64,000 nucleotides of DNA from Allacma fusca (lineage: Eukaryota; Arthropoda; Collembola; Symphypleona; Sminthuridae): assembly GCA_947179485.1 (NCBI GenBank), contig OX359250.1, forward strand, positions 22,322,887 to 22,386,886. Direction: 5' to 3'. Below, piece by piece: positions 52,001 to 62,424 of the stretch. How positions within the stretch are numbered: the stretch's first letter is position 1; the number at the start of each line of letters is the position of its first letter. A program made the translations under genes and the position numbers. Below the pieces are notes generated by a model, which saw only the letters and a program-made list of their open reading frames with translations, had not been told where the DNA came from and ran no database searches.

Positions 52001-53144
52001 TAGGAAACTCGCAAAGACGTTTTACTTAATATTTAATTCATTGACCCAGGTCATTATCATTAGCATTGTCCGGTTTCATTTATTACGGAAGAGCTATAAT
52101 AACCAGCCGATGTACTCTGTACTACATTTTTGAATGGAAAATATTCCAAAAATGTTATAAAAAAACCGGAATAATTACTTTCTAATTTCACTGTAGTAAA
52201 AAAGGGGTAAACAGGACCCGTGCAGTGAAATTGGTCGAAGGGATTCGCAAAATATGAGTTTCCAAATGACCTCTGAGATAAGACCTTTTGTGGTGGACTT
52301 ATCTCACGTAATCAAACATCAAAGTTAGATAATTTGGTTCCTCCGTAACTTGGTCTCTTCCCAACACAAAGCCAAAATATTTGTAACCTTGGTCCACATT
52401 TTTTCCTCATTGTTTCATCTACACACATATGCAATGACCTAGCTAACAGATGAGTGGTTCTTGGGAATTTAATTCAAGAATACGTTTCAAAATTGGACTT
52501 CGGCATATGAGTACTTGACAAATGGACTTTGAATTTAAATTTCTCTGAATAAATCCTGAACCACCAAACTCAGAGCGACACTGATGTGAGTAAAATTCAA
52601 CAGTTCAATTTAGAAATACCTCTAAATAATTTGCTACAAAATGGGAAATGCTAATATTTGTAACCTCTTTAGTTACATCCTTTAGGAATATTTCTTGAGG
52701 CCATATATTACATTGCAATACAAAGATTTAGAATCGTTCATCACATTTTTATTGATTTATTCAAATACGATTATGCTTTTAATAATCTTCCAGTTGTTGT
52801 TTTTCATATGTATTTAATAAAACGTTGTATATGTAGAAGAGAAAAGTCTAGCCTTTAACACATAAATATGTACATTCAAACTTCTTTTGCTTAAAAGTCA
52901 CGTATGAATACTAGGCATGTAACAACACATTTAACTCGCCATCTCATCATGTAACCAGGTTAATATTTTCCAATCTGAAGGAATTTTTCGAAAATACCAG
53001 CATTGACTTATTTATTGCACCGGTCCTAATTATAATTTTTTAATATGTCATACATATAAGGCCCGTAAATGATTCTTTCTCTCAAAGGATTCTTAGAGCT
53101 TCATCCAGTGACATTACTATGTTACATTGTAAATGTGGATGTTA
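49024..53144. other. Lipocalin 5' flank and gene-free sequence
   Basis: The lipocalin promoter should lie directly right of 49023; a TATA-type motif (tttataaat at 49504-49512) is the only candidate and is distant. Otherwise only the doubtful exon at 49.8 kb. Confidence 0.4.
49819..49881 (+). CDS. Candidate microexon-sized exon, 63 bp
   Basis: The acceptor aatatttattttag ends at 49818 and the donor is AACT|GTGAGT. The frame reads EVSAPEVILNDQDAKMMSSN, enters and leaves in phase 1, and stays open for about 33 further codons beyond the donor. No neighbour exon identified. It lies upstream of, and opposite in strand to, the lipocalin gene. Confidence 0.25.
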
Positions 53145-53749
53145 CTTTTGAACAGAGATGTCCAAATGAAATTGCATTCCTTCAAACCTTCGACGGCAAT
53201 TAGTTGAAAAAACGCATCAAAATATCATTCAAAATATTTTGCCTTCCTTCAGCCCTATTTTACTTATTAATTTTATGCCTCCAGCCTTCAGCCTTCAAAA
53301 AAAATCAGCCTTCCTTCCTATTCAGCCTTCATAACACGAAATACCATAGCAATGCATTTAAACAACCCTTTTGTAGGTAAAACACCTGAAAATCAGCGAT
53401 ACAATTTACTCAATTGAGTTCGTTTATTAAAATCAGAAGCAATGAAGTAAGTCTGTGCATATAACTGTGCATTTGTAGTGTTTTTAGTACATACACTCTC
53501 ATTGTTGTACTATTTGTAACTATCTATTGTAGCTGATTACATGCGCGAAGCCTTCTAAGTAGCAGAGGTCTACTTTACATACTTCCTTCCTTCGCCTTCC
53601 GTTTTCTGTTAATACTAGGAAGGCTTTCTCCAGCATTCCCGAATCAATTCAGCCTTCCCTTCTCCACTCTCTGGAAAATTGATATTCCGCCTTCAATGAA
53701 GCCTTCATTGAAGGCTAGCCTTCGAAGGCTGGACATGCCTGCTTTTGAA
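53145..53749. mobile_element. hAT-like non-autonomous element (53153-53741) with perfect 8-bp target duplication
   Basis: The element begins CAGAGATGTCCA and ends TGGACATGCCTG; the two termini match at 10 of 12 positions when inverted. It is flanked on both sides by the identical octamer cttttgaa (53145-53152 and 53742-53749), the target duplication length of hAT transposons. The 589-bp body contains many copies of AGCCTTC or its variants, especially near the right end, and no transposase frame. The intact duplication suggests a relatively recent insertion. Superfamily assignment is by termini and duplication length. Confidence 0.8.
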
Positions 53750-53989
53750 TGTCTTTGTTGGTATTGCAGTGTCTGAATTTGGAATACTGTATTTTTTGCG
53801 GGGAGACATTTAGTTATCCTAGTTGTAAGTAACAAAAATAAGGTACAGCCATAAGTAATGACGTCCTAATAACCTGTACTACAGTTTGTAAATAGATTCA
53901 GGTTTGAATATTAATAAGTTCGTATTAAATTCCAGCTTCCATCCTTCGAGTTCAACTTCGTATACTGTATAAATGAAATTTTGATTTCA

Positions 53990-54307
53990 GTGTAACCTCA
54001 AGTCAACCTAAAATCAGGCTTCAATTTAACTTCAGGTTTCAGTCTAAATTCAGGCTTCAAATTAACTTCCGGCGTTAATCTAAAATCAGGCTTCAATCTA
54101 AAATCACGCTTCAATCTAAAATCAGGCTTCAATATAAAATCAGGCTTCAATCTAAAATCAGGCTTCAATATAAAATCAGGCTTCAATCTAAAATCAGGCC
54201 TACATATAAATTCACACATGCCAAAGTTCAGGCTTGAAAAAAAATCAGGCTTGAATCCAAATTCAGACTTGAATCCAAATTCGGCTTTTGAATCCAGGTT
54301 CAACCCG
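53990..54307. repeat. Left arm of the 18-bp minisatellite, inverted orientation
   Basis: Degenerate 18-bp units such as atcaggcttcaatctaaa are the reverse complement, with variation, of the main array units to the right. About 17 units, more diverged than the right-hand arrays. Confidence 0.85.
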
Positions 54308-54417
54308 GAATCGGGTTTCTGTAGGAATTAGGGTTTCGTTCCGGAATTAGAAATTTACGGTTTACGTCTGATAACGTGTTTACTCCTGCATTCTTGTTCA
54401 CGTCTGAATTCTGACTC
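54308..54417. repeat. 110-bp inverted repeat, left arm
   Basis: The sequence from gaatcgggtttctgtagg to ctgaattctgactc is matched in inverted orientation by 54922-55031 with only a few mismatches. It separates the inverted array on its left from the central spacer. Confidence 0.85.
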
Positions 54418-54455
54418 GGACGGAGGTCTATTTAGCAGGTAAAGCCACAATGATG

Positions 54456-54632
54456 AACGTGAACCTGATTTCAGGCGGAACCTGATTTCAGGCGTGAACC
54501 TGATTTCAGGCGGAACCTGATTTCAGGCGGAACCTGATTTCAGGCGGAACCTGATTTCAGGCGTGAACCTGATTTCAGGCGTGAACCTGATTTCAGGCGT
54601 GAACCTGATTTCAGGCGTGAACCTGATTTCGG
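54456..54632. repeat. Central tandem array of 17/18-bp units
   Basis: Ten copies of cctgatttcaggcggaa or cctgatttcaggcgtgaa; units are 17 or 18 bp depending on a T insertion. Each unit contains the near-palindrome CCTGATTTCAGG. It lies in the spacer between the two 110-bp inverted arms. Confidence 0.85.
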
Positions 54633-54921
54633 CCTAAATCGACATTCAGGCTTAATCTCAGTTTAACCTTGAATCTACATTTGAGTCAATATTAATGCTT
54701 GAAACGAAATTCATGATTAAATCAACACTTTGGTTCGGTTGTAAAATCAAACTTGAGTCTTACTTGACATTCAGACTTGAATTGAATATCAGCCTTCAAT
54801 AATACTTAGGCGAGAACCTTAATGTAGATTTGAACTAGAATTCATGCTAAACACGGATTTCAGGCATGAACCTGATTTTAGGAGTGGACCTGAGTTCATT
54901 CGTGTTCTAGTATTTAGGCTT

Positions 54922-55031
54922 GAGTCAGAATTCAGACGTGAACAAGAATGCAGGAGTAAACACGTTGTCAGACGTAAACCATAAATTTCTAATTCCGGAA
55001 CGACACCAGAATTCCTACAGAAACCCGATTC
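54922..55031. repeat. 110-bp inverted repeat, right arm
   Basis: Inverted copy of 54308-54417, from gagtcagaattcagacg to gaaacccgattc. The homogeneous 18-bp array starts at its right edge. Confidence 0.85.
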
Positions 55032-55863
55032 AAGCCTGAATTTGGATTCAAGCCTGAATTTGGATTCAAGCCTGAATTTGGATTCAAGCCTGAATTTGGA
55101 TTCAAGCCTGAATTTGGATTCAAGCCTGAATTTGGATTCAAGCCTGAATTTGGATTCAAGCCTGAATTTGGATTCAAGCCTGAATTTGGATTCAAGCCTG
55201 AATTTGGATTCAAGCCTGAATTTGGATTCAAGCCTGAATTTGGATTCAAGCCTGAATTTGGATTCAAGCCTGAATTTGGATTCAAGCCTGAATTTGGATT
55301 CAAGCCTGAATTTGGATTCAAGCCTGAATTTGTATTCAAGCCTGAATTTGGATTCAAGCCTGAATTTGGATTCAAGCCTGAATTTGGATTCAAGCCTGAA
55401 TTTGGATTCAAGAAAGGAATTGGGATTCAAGCCTGAATTTGGATTCAAGCCTGAATTTGGATTCAAGCCTGAATTTGGATTCAAGCCTGAATTTGGATTC
55501 AAGGCTGAATTTGGATTCAAGCCTGAATTTGGATTCAAGGCTGAATTTGGATTCAAGCCTGAATTAGGATTCAAGCCTGAATTAGGATTCAAGCCTGAAT
55601 TTGGATTCAAGCCTGAATTTGGATTCAAGCCTGAATTTGGATTCAAGCCTGAATTTGGATTCAAGCCTGAATTTGGATTCAAGCCTGAATTTGGATTCAA
55701 GCCTGAATTTGGATTCAAGCCTGAATTAGGATTCAAGCCTGAATTTGGATTCAGGCCTGAATTTGGATTCAAGGCTGAATTTGGATTCAAGCCTGAATTT
55801 GGATTCAGGCCTGAATTTGGATTCAAGCCTGAATTTGGCTTCAAGAAAGGAATTGGGATTCAA
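55032..55863. repeat. 18-bp minisatellite, GAATTTGGATTCAAGCCT family, two blocks
   Basis: About 45 head-to-tail copies of gaatttggattcaagcct. The first block (to about 55410) is nearly perfect; the second carries variants such as gaattagg and aggctgaa. Each block ends with the same interruption, agaaaggaattgggattcaa, at 55411-55430 and 55844-55863, spaced 433 bp apart. Because 18 is a multiple of 3 and the unit lacks stops in several frames, long artificial reading frames appear on both strands. Confidence 0.95.
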
Positions 55864-56758
55864 ATTTGGATTGGGATTCAAGCCTGAATTTAGATTCAAG
55901 CCTGATTTTAGATTCAAGCCTGATTTTAAATTCAAGCCTGATTTTAGATTCCAGCCTGGTATTAGATTCAAGCCTGAATTTGGATTCAAGCCTGAGTTTA
56001 GATTCAAGCCTGATTTTGGATTCAAGCCTGATTTTAGATTCAAGCCTGATTTTAGATTCAAGCCTGATTTTAGATTCTAGCCTGATTTTAGATTCAAGCC
56101 TGATTTTAAATTCAAGCCTGATTTCAAATTCAAGCCTGATTTCAAATTCAAGCCTGATTTTAGATTCAAGCCTGATTTTAGATTCAAGCCTGATTTTAAA
56201 TTCAAGACTGATTTTAGATTCAAGCCCGATTTTAAATTCAAGCCTGATTTTAGATTCAAGCCTGATTTTAGATTCAAGCCTGATTTTAGATTCAAGCCTG
56301 TATTTAGATTCAAGCCTGATTTTAGATTCAAGCCTGTATTTAGATTCAAGCCTGATTTTAGATTCAAGCCTGTATTTAGATTCAAGCCTGATTTTAAATT
56401 CTATCCTGATTTTAGATTCAAGCGTGATTTTAGATTCAAGCCTGGTATTAGATTCCAGCCTGGTATTAGGTTCAAGCCTGAATTTGGATTCAAGCCTGAT
56501 TTTAAATTCAAGCCTGATTTTAAATTCAAGCCTGATTTTAAATAGAAGCCTGATTTTAGATTCAAGCCTGAGTTTAGATTCAAGCCTGATTTTAATTTCA
56601 AGCCTGATTTTAATTTCAAGCCTGGTTTTAAATTCAAGCCTGATTTTATGTTCTAGGCTGATTTTAGATTCAAGCCTTATTTTATATTCTAGCCTGATTT
56701 TAGATTCAAGCCTTATTTTATATTCTAGCCTGATTTTAGATTCAAGCCTGAATATAGA
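55864..56758. repeat. 18-bp minisatellite, GATTTTAGATTCAAGCCT subfamily
   Basis: About 49 copies of a variant unit (gattttagattcaagcct, with gtatttag and gattttaaa variants). It continues directly from the preceding blocks and ends about 70 bp before hAT-like element 1. Confidence 0.95.
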
Positions 56759-57324
56759 CGAAGGCCCACTTCTGATAAATGCATTAATTTACTGTAAACC
56801 TGAATACAAAATCATGATTTTAGTAACAAGCAGTGCTCGGCAAAGGTACCAAAAATAGGTAACCCTACCTGTATCCGTACCCGAAGTGCGGGTATTGCAA
56901 CAACTGATATCTGTATCCGTCCCCATACCCGAGTATCCGGGTACAAATTTTTCGTACCGGTACCCGCAAAGTAATCTCAATCCACGTACCTGTACCCGTA
57001 TTGTACCCGTACCCAAAAAATACTCAAAAATTGTACCTATGCTTGGGTATCTCAGTATCGTACCCGTACTCTTACTCGGGTACTTTATCCAGATTCGTTT
57101 AAATGTAATACATACGTTATATGTAATAATGTATGACACCTGATTGGGTAATTTTGACTAACTAGAGAGGTATTTGACATTGTATATTTTTATTGAAGAG
57201 TAGATAACTAGAAGCGTTTTTGATTAGAAGTCAAATTATTATTATCACCCTTTGATAGTTTTTGGGCTGATGGGCGAAGTATTTTATAGCACCCAGTCCT
57301 TATGTACATGCATTTTTGTGCATA

Positions 57325-58687
57325 CAGATAACCAGGCACTCCGGAATAAGGGGGGACAGGAGGGACATTGTCCCTCCCAAAAAATGTCAGGGAGGGACAG
57401 GCTATACTGCTGTCCCCCCCACTTTTAAGAATCAAATTTACCTTTTCTTAACTTTTTGATGTCAAAACTCCTATGAAGCTTCATTTTTTAAAAAATTCTC
57501 CACAAACTGTTGTTAGTTGTATTTAAAAAACTCGTAACAAACTATCTCTTCTAAACAAAAATGTTTACTTAAATGATAAATATCTTTTCCATCCTGGTAT
57601 ATGCATGAATGTGAAGATCGGCTCATCTAGGTAACTACCAAAATTGAGTAGTGAAAGTAGTGTGTCATACTGCAGTCCGAATTAGATTTTTTACAGCTAC
57701 AGTTTTAATCCGTGATAATGATTTTGAACTTATTCAAACGATTGTATGCCAGTATTGCAATACTTTTAGGGTTGAAATTGTGTGATAGCGTGATTATTCA
57801 AATAATAACTTAGGTATTCAACGCAACGCTGCCCATCAACAAATTAGAGGACGTTTTTCTATTCAACATTCTTTACTATTGCTAAATTTGGAATACTATT
57901 TCTCGCTACGTATACCGAACATATTGGCCTCCCCTTGTCAGATTGATCAAGGCCCAATCTGTTCCAAAATGTTGGACCAGACAGATAATACCATTCCTGC
58001 ATTACGAGCTTAACGGAAAATTTGCTAGGAGCAATTTATAAACCCAATACGTTTTAGCGCTCCAATATTATTGTGAGTTATTGTGTTAAAGAGTACAACT
58101 GAATATTAAAACGACACCCAAGGAGTTTATTTCAGGATATTAATAATTAACATGAAATATTGTTGTTTGGTGAAACATTTATATAAAAAAATTAACCGAC
58201 AGAATTTGGTCTGTTCCAACGGATAGAAAAGGCCATGTACTTCTAAACCAGTAAATCTACTGGAGAATGTTCCTTGAACGAAAATTGTGGAACAGATCTA
58301 GAGGAATGGTTGTACACTTGGACCATGTCAGACCAAAAATGAAAGAAAAGATTGAACCATTCCCGGAAATAGGTCGCCAATCAGTTCAATGATTCTTTGA
58401 TACCTCTATTTGAAATCAGTAAAATTTAGTATTTAGTGTGTGTAAGAAAATGTTTCTAATATATGAGATATAGTTGGTGTCTTCTATAAAAACTTGTTCT
58501 TTAAAAAAAATTAGAACAAAAATTAAAAGTTCTATATTTTGCATGCTTATATGAGCTAACTAATGTACAACCCTATGCATATGTACATACATACGTTTGT
58601 ATATGGCCAATATCAAAGTAACGAAAATTAATTTTAAAATGTTGTCCCCCCTACTTTTTTGAACATTCCGGAGTGCCTGGAGATAAC
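57325..58687. mobile_element. hAT-like element 2 (57333-58679), nested in element 1
   Basis: Termini CAGGCACTCCGGAAT and ATTCCGGAGTGCCTG form a perfect 15-bp inverted repeat. Flanks cagataac (57325-57332) and gagataac (58680-58687) match at 7 of 8. Both subterminal zones are rich in GGGGGGACA or GGGACA motifs. The 1,347-bp body has no long frame resembling transposase, so it is non-autonomous. Confidence 0.8.
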
Positions 58688-59506
58688 TAACATGCAGTTT
58701 GGCTTGGGACTTGGCGACTCGCTTTTTAACTTCTTGATTTATTCGGCCTTTTCCACTAATTTTCACATCTCAATAGCTCTGTGTAGATATAACTCATTAA
58801 TATCTTGTTACAAATATCCGCCTTCTCCTATTTAACTACCAGTCACACAAATTAACTTGCCATCCAACTCATCAGAACTCTAATTTTTAAATTGTATTCA
58901 TTGTGGCTAATGAAGTATCATGTACGTGTCACACACTCTTTAAGCAATTAGTGACAAAATACTATATTATGAAGAAGTTTTGTATAAAATTTTGTTGAAT
59001 CCTATTCTCCACTTCTATTTTATTATTGGAGAGTTGCTTTATCTTCTCTCTGTCACATTTTTAATTTTTTGCAAAACAACTTTTCTGGCCTTAAAAAGCA
59101 ACTACCTCTGCTATCACTCGAGGGTAAAAAAAATGCTTTTGCATGTGACTTTTAAACGAAAGTTCCGATTGGTAATTTTAAGGGCTTAAAGTCGATTGGA
59201 GACTTTAAATAATGTGCGTGAATATTTTCAATGTCTCACCTGAAGGGGTTCTAGAGTTATTGGCATATATCAACAATTTTTTGGCATCGTTGCTATCTAA
59301 GAGCTATCATAGCTACCATTTAATTAGCATTGCAAAAATTCTAAGGGTGTTCTTCACTAGCGATTTCCTTAAAATTTGGCACAAATGTCCCTTAATATTA
59401 TGCAAATCTATGTCCAAAAGGGCATGTTGCGCCAACGAAGGGTTCACACTGTAGAAATTAATTTGCGTTAAAGTAGACCTATTGGTTACCGCAGTTAGCG
59501 TAAGAT

Positions 59507-59638
59507 TATTGAAACATTGATAGTTTGAAGCAAAAAATAATAATAGTAGGATTCTTTGAAACATTAATCTTTTGAAACAAAAAATAATAATGATCACATT
59601 ATTTGAAACATTGATCTTTTCAAACAAAATAATAATAA
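59507..59638. repeat. 47-bp tandem repeat, about 2.8 copies
   Basis: The phrase tgaaacattgatcttttg followed by caaaaaataataat recurs with starts at 59511, 59558 and 59605, exactly 47 bp apart. It lies inside hAT-like element 1. Confidence 0.75.
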
Positions 59639-59901
59639 TAAACTTAACGAATAAATCGGCTAAAAAGAAATTTTGGACCGGAAAAGTCTTTCATATCATA
59701 ACGATACTACAACTACGGCTATAACAGGAAATCACAGAAATCCACTCACATTGAAGTGAGCGTTTGGTATGTGCTAACTAGCAGTACATAACGCAGAACC
59801 CAACATCTATCTATCTCTCACCTCCGCGACAGACAGGGGCACCGGGCTTTGAAGCCATTCCTCAACTATGGTAGTTGAATACATTCAGTGCTGGACTACT
59901 C

Positions 59902-60246
59902 ATCCTGTCCAGAGCTGCGCAAAAGTTCAAGTAGACCATGAGTATTTCAAATAATGGTCAAGTGTGAATACTATTTTTCTATTTCTATTTTGAAAAAGAC
60001 TTGACAAGTTCAAGTTGGGGTCATGATCAAGTCAAGGTCAAGTCAAGAGTTGTCTCGGGTGTATTTGGCCAGGTTCAAGTTACGCGAAACGTACCTGAAT
60101 ACTTGACCCTGAATTTTCAAGTAATTGTCTGGCCATGAACCGTCAAGTTTCAAACCGACTGAAAAGTATACTTGAAAATCAGGGTCAATTCTAGTTTAGG
60201 GTCAAGTCTGGGATTTACTTGACGTGAGCGCAGCTCTGCTCCTGTC
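59902..60246. mobile_element. hAT-like element 3 (59910-60238), 329 bp, nested in element 1
   Basis: Termini CAGAGCTGCGC and GCGCAGCTCTG are a perfect 11-bp inverted repeat. Flanks atcctgtc (59902-59909) and ctcctgtc (60239-60246) match at 7 of 8. The body is built largely of TCAAG or CTTGA words in both orientations (for example gtcaagtcaagg, tacttgaccctg). It is MITE-sized and has no coding capacity. Confidence 0.8.
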
Positions 60247-60400
60247 TGCCTATATTAATAAATACATCTCATTTTTGTTAAAATGTTTATGTCCAGCATT
60301 GTATTGGAATAAAATAATACATACATACATGGGGTAATTACGGCATTATACTTGCAGATGTATCTATATGTAACAAATACTAATTGTAAAAGAAATAAAT

Positions 60401-61062
60401 AAACTTAGCAGCAAAAAAGCTTAAAAGTAAAGTTGCTTTTTCGCCCTTAAAAGTAATAAACAAGTTATGGTACAATAATTATTTTATAGTACAAAAATAT
60501 GCAGGAACAATGAAATTATTTATTGAAAAAGCAACGCGATCACACTATTTTTAATTCACACAAATATTTTGTAATATAATATGTTATTATAGATTCCATT
60601 TTCTTTCGTATGGTGTTCCCGAAAATGCATAAAACAATAGTTTGTGTAATTTTATCGTAAAATGAAGTTCTGCTAAAGCCACTACACATTTTATCTACAT
60701 CCAACGTTTGCCTTACAAGAAAAAAATCAAATTTTGTAACGAAAAGAAAAAGTTCATTGCCGAAGTGATCCTCTGCTCCAAATTCCAACACGCTTAAATA
60801 ATTATAAAATTCCAAAGTTACCTGCACCAGATTATCACAGATTGCGTAATATTCGCAGAAGGCAAAGAAAAACATATTACAAAAACATGTAAGAGAAAAA
60901 GTTCTTTATTAAATCATGTGTGATCGCGTTGCTTTTTCAATAAATAATTTCATTGTTCCTGCATATTTTTGTACTATAAAATAATTGTTGTACCATAACT
61001 TGTTTATTACTTTTAAGGGCGAAAAAGCAACTTTACTTTTAAGCTTTTTTGCTGCTAAGTTT
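60401..61062. mobile_element. Element with 145-bp terminal inverted repeats, nested in hAT-like element 1
   Basis: Bases 60401-60545 and 60918-61062 are inverted copies, starting aaacttagcagc and ending gcgatcacac, with one mismatch that I can find over 145 bp. The 372-bp centre carries a minus-strand open frame (111 codons, 60875 to 60540) that runs into the left repeat and contains DVDKMCSGFSRTSFYDKI. I do not recognise that peptide; it may be a captured or transposase-derived fragment. I could not find a convincing target duplication. The high arm identity implies a young or gene-converted element. Confidence 0.75.
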
Positions 61063-61562
61063 TTATTCCTCGTCTGTGTTTATTTATTTATTCTTCCTAA
61101 AACATGTTTCCATAAAAATATATATTATAGATATATAAATATATATTTTAGCTACACAGTCTGAAACACATTTACTGCATGTTGTAAGGTTAAAAGGGTA
61201 TTAGCAATAAGCTAAATGTACTCAGAATTACTAAAAATACCGACAGAAGTTTCCAACGGAAGTTCCAAGCATGATGGCATAAAATTTATCAAAATGTCTC
61301 AAATCTCAACGTATCCAAATAGTCGGGTACAATGGTCGCGGGTACGGGTAAATGACCCCATTATACCCGTACCCGGTGGGTATATACCCATTTTGAAATC
61401 CCTGTACGCGTACCCATACCCGTATCCGTACCCGAAATTTTGAGCCGACGAAAGTGTACCCGGGTAGTACCCGGAATTGTTCGGGTACGCAATATCGGTA
61501 CCCGGCTAGTACCCATACCCGTACCCATACCCGAGTATTACCCATACCCGTGCCGAGCACTG

Positions 61563-61760
61563 GTTTCAAGCTTGAATTTGGTATACGGCATGAGTACTAA
61601 GCCTATATTTTGACACAGACCTGCGTTTACATTTAATAGTAAATTCACATTCAAGTCTTAGCGTATGCTCAGGCTTGCATTTAGTATCAAGCTTCAATAT
61701 TGAACAAGTCTCCAAGATCAAAACCAGAGTTTAGATTTACTCCTGAAATTGGTTACAAGC
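61563..61760. repeat. Degenerate continuation of the 18-bp minisatellite
   Basis: Units such as tttcaagcttgaatttgg and ggcttgcatttagtatcaagc resemble the array unit but are strongly diverged. They show that the large hAT-like element sits inside the satellite locus. Confidence 0.6.
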
Positions 61761-62098
61761 TTGAGAGTCTGTTTTTTTGAAAACGGCCACCCGTGAAGGT
61801 CACTATTTTATAAAATATTTTTATAGGGCCCATAAGATGCATAATTGAATGAAAAAAATCTGCAATTTTATTTTTGCCGTAAATCCCAATGGGAAGGTCA
61901 AAAAACCGAAAACAACCGAAAAAAACCGAAAAATACAATAATTTATTACAGCCTTACCAATTTGAATATTAAAAAATTGGGTGTCTCAGATATATTGTCC
62001 CATTAACTACTACACTCATGATTTTTTTCCCCATTGTAAAATCAAAATTTCGGATTTAAAAAAAAATCACATGCACAATTTTGAAACTATGCAATTTT

Positions 62099-62215
62099 TT
62101 TGAGTGCCGGCAGACGCAAATATGCACTTTTTAAACAGTCTAAACTCAAGGGAAGCATAAATACTACATTTTAAAATTTGGAAAAAGTGCATATTTGCAT
62201 CTGCCGGCAGTCAAA
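62099..62215. repeat. Short inverted repeat (34-bp arms, 49-bp loop)
   Basis: Bases 62099-62132 (tttgagtgccggcagacgc...) and 62182-62215 pair with two mismatches. The arm includes ATGCAAAT (right arm), an octamer-type motif. It could be a tiny MITE or a transcribed hairpin; no target duplication is obvious. Confidence 0.6.
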
Positions 62216-62424
62216 TCGGAGGAAATCCGAAACGGGTAACTTTCATTAATTGTAGTGTGTCTTGTTTCACTATACTAAAATTTTTATTAACATTATTTTA
62301 AATCTCATTCCATTTTTTTAATTTCAACTTGAGATTTAATCCCGATACCTCGAATAAATGACAATATTCAGCTTCATTGGTCAGACATTGGTAAAAATAA
62401 AATGTTGTGTAATTAATTTCATAA

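Larger units (their letters stand above)
56823..61570. mobile_element. hAT-like element 1 (56831-61562), host of nested insertions
   Basis: The left terminus CAGTGCTCGGCA and right terminus TGCCGAGCACTG are a perfect 12-bp inverted repeat. Flanking octamers gtaacaag (56823-56830) and gtttcaag (61563-61570) match at 6 of 8, an aged 8-bp duplication. Both ends carry arrays of a GGGTACCC-type motif (tacccgtaccc and similar) over about 230 bp on each side. The element interrupts the 18-bp minisatellite, which resumes in degenerate form on the right. Three other elements lie inside it (57333-58679, 59910-60238, 60401-61062), leaving a core of about 2.4 kb in which I see no intact transposase. Confidence 0.8.

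Noticed and set aside
53644..53835. Minus-strand frame crossing the right end of the 53.15-kb element
   Set aside because: It spans an element boundary and is built from AGCCTTC repeats.
54819..56858. Very long open frames on both strands (up to 341 codons) made of repeated six-residue units such as SLNLDS or GLNPNS
   Set aside because: They arise because the 18-bp satellite unit is a multiple of three and lacks stops in several frames. Both strands are open, units mutate without codon bias, and there is no signal peptide or splice context.
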